Assembly: GCA_001899235.1 (NCBI GenBank)
Contig: MKVR01000002.1
Coordinates: 115,212-179,211 of the forward strand
Reading direction: 5' to 3'
DNA from: Nitrosospira sp. 56-18
Lineage (GTDB): Bacteria > Pseudomonadota > Gammaproteobacteria > Burkholderiales > Nitrosomonadaceae
DNA length: 64,000 bases
Shown here in pieces: positions 32,934 through 42,197 of this stretch. The notes beneath the pieces were generated by a model, which was not told the DNA's origin, ran no database searches, and was given only the letters and a program-made list of their open reading frames with translations. Each line of letters begins with the position of its first letter. Within the stretch, counting starts at the first letter, position 1. The position numbers were made by a program, and so were the translations under genes.

Positions 32934-33326
32934 ATGAAATTGAGATCAAACGGACACGCTTTTCTATTGACTCTGCTTGTCCTCGCTAATCCGGCCCCGT
33001 TGCATGCCGAAGAGGAGGATCACGAAAAAAAAGCGCTCGAACATCTGGAGAAAGCGATCCGTAGCGGAAAGGAAGGCAATATCAAAGGAATAAGCAGTCA
33101 TACGGAAGAAGGGAAAAAAGAGCTGATCGAAGCCAACAAGGAACATCCTTATACCAATCTCCAAAAACCCATATATGGAGAACATGAAAGGGCCGAACAC
33201 GACAAGGAGGCTTTCGAGGAAATGGATGAGGCCATCGGCGAGGCTCAGGAGGGGCACGTGGAGGAAGCCGTCGAGGCGGTGGAGCGTGCATCGATACATT
33301 TGAAGGAAAAAATAGACTCGAAGTAA
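32934..33326 (+). CDS. SmbP-like small periplasmic metal-binding protein
   Basis: 130 aa with a signal peptide (MKLRSNGHAFLLTLLVLANPAPLHA) and a mature region of about 105 residues rich in His and Glu: EEDHEKKALEHLEKAI, SHTEEGKKELIEANKEHPY, EHERAEHDKEAFEEMDEAIGEAQEGHVEEAVEAVERASIHLKEKI. The heptad-like spacing of His and Glu on two helical hairpins matches the small metal-binding protein SmbP of Nitrosomonas europaea, a periplasmic copper-binding protein. The start at 32934 puts the signal peptide first; an upstream in-frame start at 32835 looks non-coding. There are no operon partners. A role in copper buffering is inferred from the family. Confidence 0.82.
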   Translation: MKLRSNGHAFLLTLLVLANPAPLHAEEEDHEKKALEHLEKAIRSGKEGNIKGISSHTEEGKKELIEANKEHPYTNLQKPIYGEHERAEHDKEAFEEMDEAIGEAQEGHVEEAVEAVERASIHLKEKIDSK

Positions 33327-33479
33327 TTCCCGTCATCCCTACCAGGAGATGACTGCGCGATATGAATCACGTGTAGTAGTCGCGACTGTCGATTTCCGGT
33401 TGCATTCCGGCAGATTGCAGGTCTGTCGGTTCCTGATCTCGACATACATCAGGCTGAACGAGCACTCCAGCGTCGTCTT

Positions 33480-36035
33480 TTATTTCCCCGGTTTGAATCC
33501 GAGAATTTTCATGGCGGGCGATATGGACTGCTTGAGCGATTCATACTCCCGCCATGGTTCATTACCCTTGTCCAACCGCTCATGTATATTGGAAACAGAC
33601 CAGCGCGCGCCGCTCGTGAGTGATCCCAGCTCTTCCCAGGCCAGAGGCACCGAAACCCCCAACCCAGGCCGCGCGCGAACTGACCAGGCCGCCACTGTAG
33701 TGGCCCCGAAGCCATTGCGCAGGTAATCGATGAAAATCTTTCCGACGCGATTGCGCGGCCCGCTTTTTGCCACGAAATGCTGGGGAATGGTTTCAGCCAG
33801 ATGCCGAACGATGACTTGGGAAAAGTCTTTCACGCTATCCCAGCCGTTCAGCCTTTTTATCGGCACCACGACATGCAGCCCTTTTCCGCCGCTGGTCTTG
33901 AGAAAGGACTCCAGTTCGAGCTGCTTCAGGAATATGCGGACTAGCTGCGCGGACTCCCGGATGCGCTCCCACTCGACCCCTTCCCCCGGATCCAGATCGA
34001 AAGTCATTCTGTCGGGCTTATCGATCAGATCTTTTTTTGCATTCCAGGTGTGAAATTCCAGCACATTCATTTGCACCGCCCCTAACAGCCCTGCCGGAAT
34101 TGCAATCTCAAGCAGGGGTTGATGGCCTGGATCAAGACCTGGATCGAGTTGATTGATGCCGTCGATATGCTCCTTTTCCCAATGCTTCTGAAAAAACAGC
34201 TGGCCGGAAATGCCATCCGGCGCGCGCACGAGCGAAACCGGCCTTCCCTTGAGATGCTCCAGCATCAAAGGGGCAACCAGTGCATAATAGCGGACAACCT
34301 CGATCTTGGTCGTACCGCCGGAGGGGTCCACGATCCGCTCGGGATGGGTCACTTTCAACGACGAAGGAATCGCTGATGCTCCTTTCGGTCTTGCGGCCTG
34401 CGCTGCGGTCCCTGCGGCTGAGGAATTGCCTGGCGGATGTACCGCTTTTTCGCGGCTCACCGCGGCCGGTTCCTTGTCCATCCTCAAACCTTGAAAAACC
34501 GAGTGCCGGATATGCCCGTGCTGCGTCCATTCGCCAAAGGAAATTTCGGCCACCAGCACTGGCTTTACCCAATGCGCCTTCCTGTCGATCCCGGCTGCCA
34601 TGTCGAAAGGGCTCCGGTCGACCGTAATCTTGTCCAGCTTTTCCTTCAAATCGCGTAGCGCATTGTCGCTGAACCCTGTCCCCACATTGCCGGCATACCG
34701 GAGTTTTTTCTCATCATCGTAAAAACCCAGCAGGAGAGAGCCTATACCGGTTCTCGAACCTTTTGGATCGGTATATCCTCCGATGACGAATTCCTGCCGC
34801 TGGCTGCATTTCAGCTTTATCCAATCCTCCGACCGCCGCGAAACATAGGTGGAATTCTTGCGTTTGCCGATGACGCCTTCCAGTCCGAGGCGGCATGCCG
34901 AGGCGACGATATCCCCAGGCGGCGCCTCGAAAACATCGCTGAAACGCACGTCGTCAGAAACCGTTTTTTCGAACAGTTGCCTGAGCAGCGCTCTTCGTTC
35001 GATCAAAGGCACGGACCGCAGATCATAGCCGTCGCCAAATGGCATATCGAAAAGATAGTAGATGATATCCCGTGTTTTTTCGCTATCGAAGGCGTTCTGC
35101 AAGGCCTGGAAATCTGGCATGCCATTATCATTCAACATCGTGATTTCGCCATCCAGCCATCCGGATCTCAGTTTCATTTTGCTTATCGCCTTCACCAGGT
35201 GCGGCAACTTATGGGACCAGTCGTTTCCGTTGCGGGTAATGAGACGAACCTCGGCATCCGTTTTCCTGGCCAGCATGCGATATCCGTCGAACTTGATCTC
35301 GTAAACCCAGTCTGCCGGATTTCCCGGCGGCTCATCGACCAGGGTAGCCAGTTCAGGTTGCAGAGTGAGCGGCAGCGGGGCTTCAACCGCTCCTTCCGCG
35401 AGTCCCGAAGAATTTCGCTTTGGCCGTGGATCGTCATTTTCCCGCAGTGGCAATTCCAGGCTTCCCTGAGATGCACGATTCTTCACGCTGCCAGGCATTT
35501 CGTCCACTACACTGAATTCACTCGCCGGGCGCACATACTCATCCCTTTCCTTGATGAGCAGCCAGGGTTCCTGTTTTTCTCCCTCCCTGTTTTTCATGCG
35601 CACCAGAGCCCATTTACCCTTGAGCTTCAGCCCGCGCAATTCGAACTTCAGCTTTCCGTCACGGTAGCCTTTATGAGGATCTTCCAGGGGAATCCAGTAG
35701 CCCTTGTCCCAGATGATGACCTTTCCCGCGCCATACTGTCCCGCTGGAATCTGGCCCTCGAACCGGTTGTACGAAATCGGATGGTCTTCCACATGGACTG
35801 CCATCCGTTTGTCGTTGGGATCGAAACTGGGTCCCTTCGGAACCGCCCAGCTTTTCATTGCTCCTTCCAGCTCCAGCCTGAAGTCGTAATGCAAGCGGGT
35901 AGCCCAATGCTTCTGGATGACGAAGACCCGTTCATGTCGGCTCTTGCTTTCGCCTCGATCTTCTCCGCTTGGCTCCGTCGTCTTGGAGAAATCGCGCCTG
36001 GCCCTGTAGATCTTAAGAAGATCTGCCTTGGACAT
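33480..36035 (-). CDS. ligD: Multifunctional ATP-dependent DNA ligase LigD
   Basis: An 851-aa three-domain NHEJ ligase. An N-terminal 3'-phosphoesterase domain (residues about 30-180; HWATRLHYDFRLE, PISYNRFEGQIPAGQYGAG) is followed by an ATP-dependent ligase (about 220-530; WVYEIKFDGYRML with nucleophile Lys248, GWLDGEITMLN, LEGVIGKRKNSTYVSRRSEDWIKLK, and an OB fold with GGYTDPKGSRTGIG). A C-terminal primase/polymerase follows (from about 560; TFDLDPGEGVEWERI, KTSGGKGLHVVVPI). The order PE-Lig-Pol is that of Pseudomonas LigD. It starts 14 bp after the Ku stop, so the two are co-transcribed and act together on double-strand breaks. Confidence 0.95.
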   Translation of the reverse strand: MSKADLLKIYRARRDFSKTTEPSGEDRGESKSRHERVFVIQKHWATRLHYDFRLELEGAMKSWAVPKGPSFDPNDKRMAVHVEDHPISYNRFEGQIPAGQYGAGKVIIWDKGYWIPLEDPHKGYRDGKLKFELRGLKLKGKWALVRMKNREGEKQEPWLLIKERDEYVRPASEFSVVDEMPGSVKNRASQGSLELPLRENDDPRPKRNSSGLAEGAVEAPLPLTLQPELATLVDEPPGNPADWVYEIKFDGYRMLARKTDAEVRLITRNGNDWSHKLPHLVKAISKMKLRSGWLDGEITMLNDNGMPDFQALQNAFDSEKTRDIIYYLFDMPFGDGYDLRSVPLIERRALLRQLFEKTVSDDVRFSDVFEAPPGDIVASACRLGLEGVIGKRKNSTYVSRRSEDWIKLKCSQRQEFVIGGYTDPKGSRTGIGSLLLGFYDDEKKLRYAGNVGTGFSDNALRDLKEKLDKITVDRSPFDMAAGIDRKAHWVKPVLVAEISFGEWTQHGHIRHSVFQGLRMDKEPAAVSREKAVHPPGNSSAAGTAAQAARPKGASAIPSSLKVTHPERIVDPSGGTTKIEVVRYYALVAPLMLEHLKGRPVSLVRAPDGISGQLFFQKHWEKEHIDGINQLDPGLDPGHQPLLEIAIPAGLLGAVQMNVLEFHTWNAKKDLIDKPDRMTFDLDPGEGVEWERIRESAQLVRIFLKQLELESFLKTSGGKGLHVVVPIKRLNGWDSVKDFSQVIVRHLAETIPQHFVAKSGPRNRVGKIFIDYLRNGFGATTVAAWSVRARPGLGVSVPLAWEELGSLTSGARWSVSNIHERLDKGNEPWREYESLKQSISPAMKILGFKPGK

Positions 36036-36049
36036 ATGTTCCTTTTACG

Positions 36050-36970
36050 TCACGCGCGGCGCTTATGGCTGCCATCATGGCTGCCGCTCCCCGCGTCCGT
36101 AGCGCTACCCGGGCGCGGCTTTGACGGGGATTTGTCAGACGTTCTTTTCTGGCCTCCCTCGGTTTCCCTGCTTTTCAAGCTGCGCTGCAACAATTCGGTA
36201 AGATCGAGGATCTGCGCTCCGCGTGGGGATTCCCCCTCCTCGGGCTGAACCACGGACTGGATGTCGCCGGTTTCGACCTTCTGGTTTACCAGCTTCATGA
36301 TCTCATCCTTGAAAGAATCCTGGAATTGTTCCGGCTGCCACTTTCCACTCATATCGGTCACCAACTGCTCGGCCATCTTCAGTTCCTTTTCCGTTATGCC
36401 TGCCTCCCCGGTTCCCTCGGACGGAAAACTCAGATTTTCCGGGCTGCGGATCTCATCCGCCCAACGCAAAAGATTCAGGACGAGCGCGGGACCAGACGGC
36501 ACCAACGCCGCCAGGTGCTGCTTGGTCTGGATAACCACTCGCGCCACCCCTATCCGCCTGGTGTTGAGGAGAGCTTCCCGCAGGAGTGCGTAAACCTTGC
36601 CGCCCTTGTTGATCGGAACGATATAATAAGGCCGCTCCAGATAAGTGAATGGAATGTCGGTAGCAGAGACGAATGTTTCTATCTCGATTGTTTGGGTGGT
36701 TTTGGGATATGCCGCAGCAATCTCCTCCTGGCTCAGGACGACGTACTTTCCGTTCTCATATTCGATACCCTTGACGATGTTCTCCTTGTCGATTTCCTTG
36801 CCCGTTTTTTTGTTGATGCGCCTGTAGCCCACTGGATCCATGGTCCGTTTGTCCAGCCAGTCGAAATTCAAGCTGCCTTCCACAGTGGCTGCGTGGAGCG
36901 CAACGGGTATGTGCACCAAACCAAAACTGATCGCTCCCTTCCATAGTGATCGGCTGCTTACGGTAGTCAT
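36050..36970 (-). CDS. ku: Ku protein (non-homologous end joining)
   Basis: A 306-aa bacterial Ku: the opening SRSLWKGAISFGLVHIPVALHAAT, the beta-barrel ring (GYRRINKKTGKEIDKENIVKGIEYENGKYVVLSQEEI), PFTYLERPYYIVPINKGGKVYALLREAL, and a C-terminal KPxP/basic tail (RTSDKSPSKPRPGS, ending in HKRRA). As a homodimer it encircles DNA ends and recruits LigD, which is encoded directly downstream. The start at 36970 gives the standard family length. No other NHEJ factor is nearby. Confidence 0.95.
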   Translation of the reverse strand: MTTVSSRSLWKGAISFGLVHIPVALHAATVEGSLNFDWLDKRTMDPVGYRRINKKTGKEIDKENIVKGIEYENGKYVVLSQEEIAAAYPKTTQTIEIETFVSATDIPFTYLERPYYIVPINKGGKVYALLREALLNTRRIGVARVVIQTKQHLAALVPSGPALVLNLLRWADEIRSPENLSFPSEGTGEAGITEKELKMAEQLVTDMSGKWQPEQFQDSFKDEIMKLVNQKVETGDIQSVVQPEEGESPRGAQILDLTELLQRSLKSRETEGGQKRTSDKSPSKPRPGSATDAGSGSHDGSHKRRA

Positions 36971-37317
36971 GATGGCTCCTGTCCTGATATGCGCGACCTT
37001 CCGCCTCTATCCGGCTGGTCGGCTAGCCGGCTAATGTGGCAAAGTGGAAAAAACCGTATAAGTGTTTGTCTTGTTTGGACAGTCTAGGATTGGCTGGGGA
37101 CGCTGTATGTTCGATTGCACACAGATTGAGCCAAAGCTGATCCGTATACTCAGGAGGCTTGATCATCCGGCGGGATATGAGCGGAGGCATGAGCCGGCTG
37201 GTTATTTGCGGGGATAACGGCTTCTTTGCAAATTCCACGCCGGACGAGCAACTTTCTTGATCGCAAAAATTTTTGATTTCCACTCCGGCTACCCGACTAT
37301 TATGGAGCAAACCTTCC
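36971..37317. other. Intergenic region upstream of Ku
   Basis: About 347 bp between the divergent Ku gene and a small membrane-protein gene. Open frames crossing it do not resemble proteins. A short inverted repeat around GGCTAGCC is seen at 37021-37032. The promoter of ku-ligD is expected near 36980-37060 but was not identified. Confidence 0.4.
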
Positions 37318-37545
37318 ATGGATGATCTGTCTCTGCTGCAGTGGCCCGCGATGCTGGTGAATATCCTCTCGGTATGGCTACTGACGTTTCCGACCAAGCA
37401 CATGCGCCATGCGGGATTTCTGCTTTCTCTCCTCAGCAACACCTTATGGGTGGCATGGGGATGGCATGCCCATGCACTCGCGGTTATCGTACTCCAGTTT
37501 GCGCTGGCCGCCCTCAACATCAGAGGTATCCGCAAAACCGATTAG
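37318..37545 (+). CDS. Small integral membrane protein
   Basis: 75 aa from the ATG at 37318. Two to three hydrophobic segments: LLQWPAMLVNILSVWLL, AGFLLSLLSNTLWVAWGWHAHALAVIVLQFALAALNI. The pattern N-LWVAWG-...-LAALNIRGI resembles the last helices of PnuC-type or small transporter-like proteins often annotated only as hypothetical. A stretch upstream in the same frame from 37273 is less protein-like. It is 78 bp upstream of the DUF2165 gene and possibly in the same operon. The function is unknown. Confidence 0.65.
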   Translation: MDDLSLLQWPAMLVNILSVWLLTFPTKHMRHAGFLLSLLSNTLWVAWGWHAHALAVIVLQFALAALNIRGIRKTD

Positions 37546-37623
37546 AAGAAAAAATCCTACCGATCAGTTCCCGCTTTCTCAGGGAAGCGGGAGCGGACAC
37601 CTCTCCCCGAGCAGGCTGAAAAC

Positions 37624-38121
37624 ATGGAAAAACGTCCATTGATCCGGGCAAGCAAGATTATTCTGGTAGCCGGCATCGGCTGCCTGGCCCTGCTGGTGGC
37701 AATCAGCAATGTTCTCGACTACGAATCCAATTTCCGATTCGTCCAGCATGTCATGTCGATGGATACGGTTTACCCGGGAAATGCCTTGAAATACCGGGCA
37801 ATCGCCGAACCCGCGCTACACACGCTATCCTATGTCACCATCATTTGTTCGGAATTTGCCACTGCCATATTCTGTCTTGTGGGCGCGGTGCGATTGCTCC
37901 AACAGGTCGGGAGTGATGCGCAGATCTTCAACCGCTCGAAGTCGCTATCCATACTGGGGCTGACCGCCGGCTTCGCCCTGTGGTTTTTCGGATTCATGGT
38001 AGTGGGCGGAGAATGGTTCTGCATGTGGCAGTCGCCCGAATGGAATGGACAGGAGTCGGCATTCCGTTTTGTCGCATGCATCCTTTTAGTGCTCATCTAT
38101 ACCGCGCAACGTGATGATTAG
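37624..38121 (+). CDS. DUF2165 family small membrane protein
   Basis: A 165-aa protein with four predicted transmembrane helices (ASKIILVAGIGCLALLVAISNVL, YVTIICSEFATAIFCLVGAVRLL, SLSILGLTAGFALWFFGFMVVGGEW, FRFVACILLVLIYTA). DYESNFRFVQHVMSMDTVYPGNALKYRAI and GGEWFCMWQSPEWNGQESAFRF are the conserved loops of DUF2165. The function of the family is unknown. The ATG at 37624 follows a purine-rich stretch. It is probably co-transcribed with the 75-aa membrane protein upstream. A miniature transposable element lies 77 bp after its stop. Confidence 0.87.
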   Translation: MEKRPLIRASKIILVAGIGCLALLVAISNVLDYESNFRFVQHVMSMDTVYPGNALKYRAIAEPALHTLSYVTIICSEFATAIFCLVGAVRLLQQVGSDAQIFNRSKSLSILGLTAGFALWFFGFMVVGGEWFCMWQSPEWNGQESAFRFVACILLVLIYTAQRDD

Positions 38122-38197
38122 CCAGTGCTCAACGAATGCCGCATACCGGTCTCACATCATTTCAGGAATTCAGGGTTTAAAACGTGCATGAAAACTT

Positions 38198-38386
38198 GGG
38201 CCTGTTAACATTTGTTTCGCGCCCGCGTTTTTTGTGCGCAATCCGGAGGGATGGAACGAAATTTCACCCAACCCATCGTTACTCACCGCTTACAGAGCTT
38301 GCTCTGCTGCGCAGCTCGTGCCTTGTTTCAGCTGAAATCCGCCATCATCCTGGGTCGTGGGGCGTAAAACAAGTGTTGACAGGCCC
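38198..38386. repeat. Miniature inverted-repeat element (copy B, 189 bp)
   Basis: The ends are GGGCCTGTTAACATTTGTTT and the reverse complement of GGGCCTGTCAACACTTGTTT. It shares TTTCGC-CCCGCG near the left end and GAAATCCGC-CAT-CTGGGTCGTGG near the right end with copy A at 14789-14905. About 70 bp in the middle, containing a GAGCTTGCTCTGC/GCAGCTC-like stem, are absent from copy A. There is no ORF. The following 38387-38661 shows no gene. Confidence 0.75.
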
Positions 38387-38661
38387 TTGTACGTTCTTCC
38401 CTCGTCATTTATCAGGCAAGCCGGATTATCCAGATCGTCTGGCATCTATCTGGTTTGCATAACCACTATCTTCCGTTCGGCTTCATTAGCCAGCAGGACA
38501 ATGAATTCCTATTTTTCCCGCCTTCGAGAATAATCGGGCACTCGAGAAGCTCCCTGGACAAATCTTCCACGGGTTGTATATGCCGATAAAGTCGGTGTTC
38601 CTTAAGACCTGTGCCTGATTTTGAGATATGATTGGCGGCGATAATTCCAGAAATTCCGGTC

Positions 38662-40386
38662 ATGCGAACTCTGATCACCTATTGCATGCTCTATCCCCGG
38701 CGTACCGCTTATGTGCTGATCGCCCTGCTGGCGGCAGGCGTCGCCGAAGGACTCAGCCTCACAGCCTTGCTTCCATTGCTTTCGGTTGCCGTCGGCAGCC
38801 CCGAAGACTCCGATATCGGGCGGCAAATCGTGAAAGTACTTAATGGCGTGGGCATTGAACCCACGATCGGCGCCATGCTGTTGGTAATCGTGGGCGGCAT
38901 GATCCTGAAAAGCGTCATACTGCTGGTGGCGAACAGGCAGGTTGGCTACACCGTCGCGCATGTTGCGACTTCGCTGCGCCTCGAACTCATCGGGGCGCTT
39001 CTGGCAAGCCGGTGGCAATATTATTTGCGCCAGCCCATGGGATCGCTCGCCAATTCCATTGCCACTGAAGCCAATCGGGCCGCCAATGGGTATGAGCATT
39101 GCGCCACCGTACTTGCGTTGTCGGTACAGGCGCTGGTTTACGGAACGGTTGCCATGTTCATTTCCTGGGAGGCGACCCTTTCCTCTTTCACCGTCGGTTT
39201 CCTCATGCTGCAGATATTGAGCAGCCTGATACGCGCCACCCGCCGCGCTGGCGCGAAACAGACCCACCTGTTGCGCCATTTGCTGACCTATCTTTCCGAT
39301 ATTCTTGGCTCGGTCAAATCGCTCAAGGCCATGGCACGCGACAATGTCGCCGACGCGATTCTGCGGGACCAGACCAAGCAGCTCGAAAAAGCCACCCGGC
39401 GCGAGGTCATGAGCAGGGAAGCGCTCCTGGCGCTGCAGGAACCCATTCTCGCCATCCTGATGGCTTCGGGATTGTATATAGCGCTGGTGATGTGGGAACT
39501 TACCCTTCCCTCGGTAATGGTCATTGCATTTTTGCTGGTGCGCATGCTCGGGTTGCTCAACAAGATACAGCGGCGGTACCAGCAACTGACAGCACAGGAA
39601 AGCGCGTACTGGGCCTTGCGAACATCGATCGAAGAAGCGCGTGCGGCGGCTGAACGAAATACCGGCTCCCGCCGGCCTACGCTGAAAAACGGGATCAGCC
39701 TGCGGCATATCCACTTCGATTACGGAACCAAGACGATATTCAAGGGCCTGGACCTTGAAATACCGGTGCGATCGTTCACCACGATTTCCGGAAGCTCGGG
39801 CGTCGGCAAAAGCACGCTGCTGGATTTGCTGTGCGGTCTCGCCGAACCTAAATCCGGCGAGATTTTCATTGACGGAATTTCGATGCGTGAAATTCATCCG
39901 CGCGACTGGCGGCACATGATAGGCTACGTATCGCAGGAAACGATATTGCTGCACGACACCATCCTCAGCAATATCCTCGTGGGTGCTCCGGCCCTGGGAT
40001 ATGCCGATGCCGAAAGAGCCCTGCGGCAGGCTGGCGCATGGGATTTCGTCAACGCGCTCCCCGACGGGCTGCATACAATCGTCGGCGAACGCGGCGGCCT
40101 TCTTTCCGGCGGCCAGCGCCAACGCATCGCAATCGCCAGGGCGCTGGCCCACCAACCCCAGTTTTTACTTCTCGACGAGCCGACAAGCTCGCTGGATCCG
40201 GAAAGCGAGCGAATAGTTTGCGAGACCTTGCAGGAGCTGGCGAAGAATCTTACCGTCATCGCCGTATCGCACCAACCTGCGCTCATCAACGCGGCTGACA
40301 CGATATATGCGCTCTCGAAAGGCAAGGCGGAACGAGTGCGATATCCGAACATCCTGGAGAATGGCGCTCATCTTGCTGCCACCTGA
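38662..40386 (+). CDS. ABC transporter, fused permease and ATP-binding domains
   Basis: About 574 aa from the ATG at 38662; a TTG at 38632 with GAG upstream is an alternative. A six-helix exporter membrane domain (residues about 1-320) is followed by an ATPase domain with Walker A SGSSGVGKST, Q-loop YVSQETILLHDTI, signature LLSGGQRQRIAIARAL, Walker B FLLLDEPTSSLD and H-loop AVSHQP. It is a type I exporter half-transporter that would act as a homodimer. The substrate could be a lipid, peptide or polysaccharide precursor; no accessory gene is adjacent. It converges on lptF, with 151 bp between the stops. Confidence 0.87.
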   Translation: MRTLITYCMLYPRRTAYVLIALLAAGVAEGLSLTALLPLLSVAVGSPEDSDIGRQIVKVLNGVGIEPTIGAMLLVIVGGMILKSVILLVANRQVGYTVAHVATSLRLELIGALLASRWQYYLRQPMGSLANSIATEANRAANGYEHCATVLALSVQALVYGTVAMFISWEATLSSFTVGFLMLQILSSLIRATRRAGAKQTHLLRHLLTYLSDILGSVKSLKAMARDNVADAILRDQTKQLEKATRREVMSREALLALQEPILAILMASGLYIALVMWELTLPSVMVIAFLLVRMLGLLNKIQRRYQQLTAQESAYWALRTSIEEARAAAERNTGSRRPTLKNGISLRHIHFDYGTKTIFKGLDLEIPVRSFTTISGSSGVGKSTLLDLLCGLAEPKSGEIFIDGISMREIHPRDWRHMIGYVSQETILLHDTILSNILVGAPALGYADAERALRQAGAWDFVNALPDGLHTIVGERGGLLSGGQRQRIAIARALAHQPQFLLLDEPTSSLDPESERIVCETLQELAKNLTVIAVSHQPALINAADTIYALSKGKAERVRYPNILENGAHLAAT

Positions 40387-40537
40387 ACAGGGCAGCCTGC
40401 TCCCCTCGCTGCCAGTGACACGGATAGGATAGTCAATGGCGAAGCGGCATCGGTACCACGATACCGGCCGTGCGTCCTCCGCATCTCGACGTTGCTGCGT
40501 CGTCGCCGCCTTCCGGGCTTTCAGATGCTCTTTCAGA

Positions 40538-41635
40538 TCAGATGCCCACAGGATCGGCCGCGCGCTTCAACCGCCCCGTCCGGGGGAGCAGCAGAAAAAG
40601 CACGATGATGAGCATGAGGCCATGCAGCCACCAGAGGCCCGGGACACGCCCCACGTCGCCGCGCAAAACCCAGTTCTGCGCCAGCACGCTCAGAGCATAA
40701 TAGAGGGAAGAAACGCCGGCAGCGATCAGATAGGTCCTGGTACTCTTGTCCTGGCGCGGGGAAACGCGACTTAGCGGAACGGCGATCAGGGCCAGCAGAA
40801 TAGTAGCCACCGGACGCGAAAGCCGCCATTGGAACTCGGCGATATCCTTTGGCCGGTCCGATAGCGATAATGCCGCGGTAGTCGTTGCTTTGCGATTGAT
40901 TTCCGCAACCACCTTGTTATCGGTGAAATAGATCAGTTTTTCAAACTTCACGATGGTGTCTTTTTCGCCGGGCGAGCTCATGAGCTGGTAGATATAGCCA
41001 TCGTAAAGATGGATCTGGGGCCGCTGGTCCACTACGGGCGGCTGCTGGCGAGCCTCCTTGGCAACGATGATCTCGCTCCTGTCGGATTTTCTCATATAGT
41101 GGAATACGCCCTCCATCTGCTTGGCGGGATCACCCTTCGACTTCGATTCGATATAGATCACCCTGCCGCTACCCTCGCTGCCATAGAAACGTCCGGCTTG
41201 GAACCGGTCCGTATTCAATTCTCCCTCGGCCTGGGAATTCAGGCTATAGCTTTCCTTGTAGGCCCATGGACGCACGTAGATCGACAGCACTCCGCTGACG
41301 ATCCCCACGGGGATGACGATCAGAAGCACGGCATATATCAGGTGCTTCTCGCTGACCCCAGCGGAGCGCAATACGACGATTTCCTGGTCCCGATGCAACC
41401 TGCTCAACGCCATGACGATGGCGATATAGATGGCGATGGGCATCACCACTTCGAGAGCGATCAGCGTCTTGAGCAGCAGCAGCTTTACCATGACGACGAC
41501 GCCGAGCGTATTCGTCACTCCTTCGGCCAACAAACGGGCACTGATGAAACTTCCATACAGGCCCATGAAAGTGACGCTCACCACCATGAACGGTCTTAAC
41601 AACTCACGAGCGATATAACGTTCAATTATTTTCAC
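40538..41635 (-). CDS. lptF: LptF, LPS export ABC transporter permease
   Basis: A 365-aa YjgP/YjgQ family permease: MKIIERYIARELLRPFMVV at the first helix, three N-terminal helices including SRLHRDQEIVVLRSAGVSE, a periplasmic beta-jellyroll (about 130-260: GRVIYIESKS, RPQIHLYDGYIYQL) and three C-terminal helices (EFQWRLSRPVATILLALIAVPLS). LptF pairs with LptG and the ATPase LptB to extract lipopolysaccharide from the inner membrane. LptF and LptG are usually adjacent and co-transcribed; here no lptG gene is downstream, the next gene being the convergent ABC exporter. Assignment to LptF rather than LptG rests on the N-terminal pattern. Confidence 0.87.
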   Translation of the reverse strand: MKIIERYIARELLRPFMVVSVTFMGLYGSFISARLLAEGVTNTLGVVVMVKLLLLKTLIALEVVMPIAIYIAIVMALSRLHRDQEIVVLRSAGVSEKHLIYAVLLIVIPVGIVSGVLSIYVRPWAYKESYSLNSQAEGELNTDRFQAGRFYGSEGSGRVIYIESKSKGDPAKQMEGVFHYMRKSDRSEIIVAKEARQQPPVVDQRPQIHLYDGYIYQLMSSPGEKDTIVKFEKLIYFTDNKVVAEINRKATTTAALSLSDRPKDIAEFQWRLSRPVATILLALIAVPLSRVSPRQDKSTRTYLIAAGVSSLYYALSVLAQNWVLRGDVGRVPGLWWLHGLMLIIVLFLLLPRTGRLKRAADPVGI

Positions 41636-41969
41636 GTAGTGCCCTGCACGAGGGTTAATCTCAGAAATATTTCACCGATATGGCAGGAAGCTCGTTCGAG
41701 TGCGACCGGGGGTGGTTATTGTAACCATTCGCCTCCACCTTAGGCCGGAAAGAGCCAAAAAAACCATTACGGAAAATGGAGAAACGAGGAAAATAGACTA
41801 ATCCCCGAGCCGGCTCACTGCATGCGTTAAATTATGGAAACCCTCTATGGGAACCCTATTTTCGGGGACGCCAACCAAGCCTGGAGCGCTGGAGAAGGAA
41901 ACAATGCCGGAAGCAGGGGCAAGAATCGTGCAGCATCCGATTAACCAAGCCAAGTCAAGAGGAAATAAT
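41636..41969. other. Intergenic region upstream of lptF
   Basis: About 330 bp with no supported gene. It contains the promoter region of lptF (minus) and the leader of the 75-aa ORF (plus). AT-rich blocks occur at 41756-41800. No terminator-like hairpin with a U-tract was seen. Confidence 0.4.
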
Positions 41970-42197
41970 ATGAGAGCAACCAGAAGCTACAAAATCATCT
42001 TCGCCAATAATCAGGGATCGTTTGCGGTAAACGCGCTCTCCCTTGCCTGCGACGGCTCGTGGCGGGATGCGGTCCAGCGCTACAACGGCAAGCATGATCT
42101 GGCGTTTATCGACGTGGAAGAAGAGAACGTGGCGCATCTGGAGGAAATGCTGGAGCAGGACGACAATGTTCTCTCCTATTTATGTATGGATCATTAA
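41970..42197 (+). CDS. Small conserved-looking protein, function unknown
   Basis: 75 aa from the ATG at 41970, preceded by GAGG at 7 nt. The sequence (MRATRSYKIIFANNQGSF, DGSWRDAVQRYNGKHDLAFIDVEEENVAHLEEMLEQDDNVLSYLCMDH) alternates beta-like and amphipathic helical segments, with no signal peptide or membrane helix. Codon usage matches its neighbours and the frame is well bounded, so it is probably real. An in-frame extension to 41847 lacks these qualities. It stands alone between lptF and the initiator tRNA. I do not recognise a family. Confidence 0.6.
   Translation: MRATRSYKIIFANNQGSFAVNALSLACDGSWRDAVQRYNGKHDLAFIDVEEENVAHLEEMLEQDDNVLSYLCMDH

Noticed and set aside
34977..36248. 423-codon plus-strand frame opposite ligD
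   Set aside because: Antisense to ligD and ku; no recognisable fold or start region.
38602..40155. 517-codon minus-strand frame opposite the ABC transporter
   Set aside because: Antisense to a gene with all ABC motifs; Gln/His/Gly-rich with no domain pattern.
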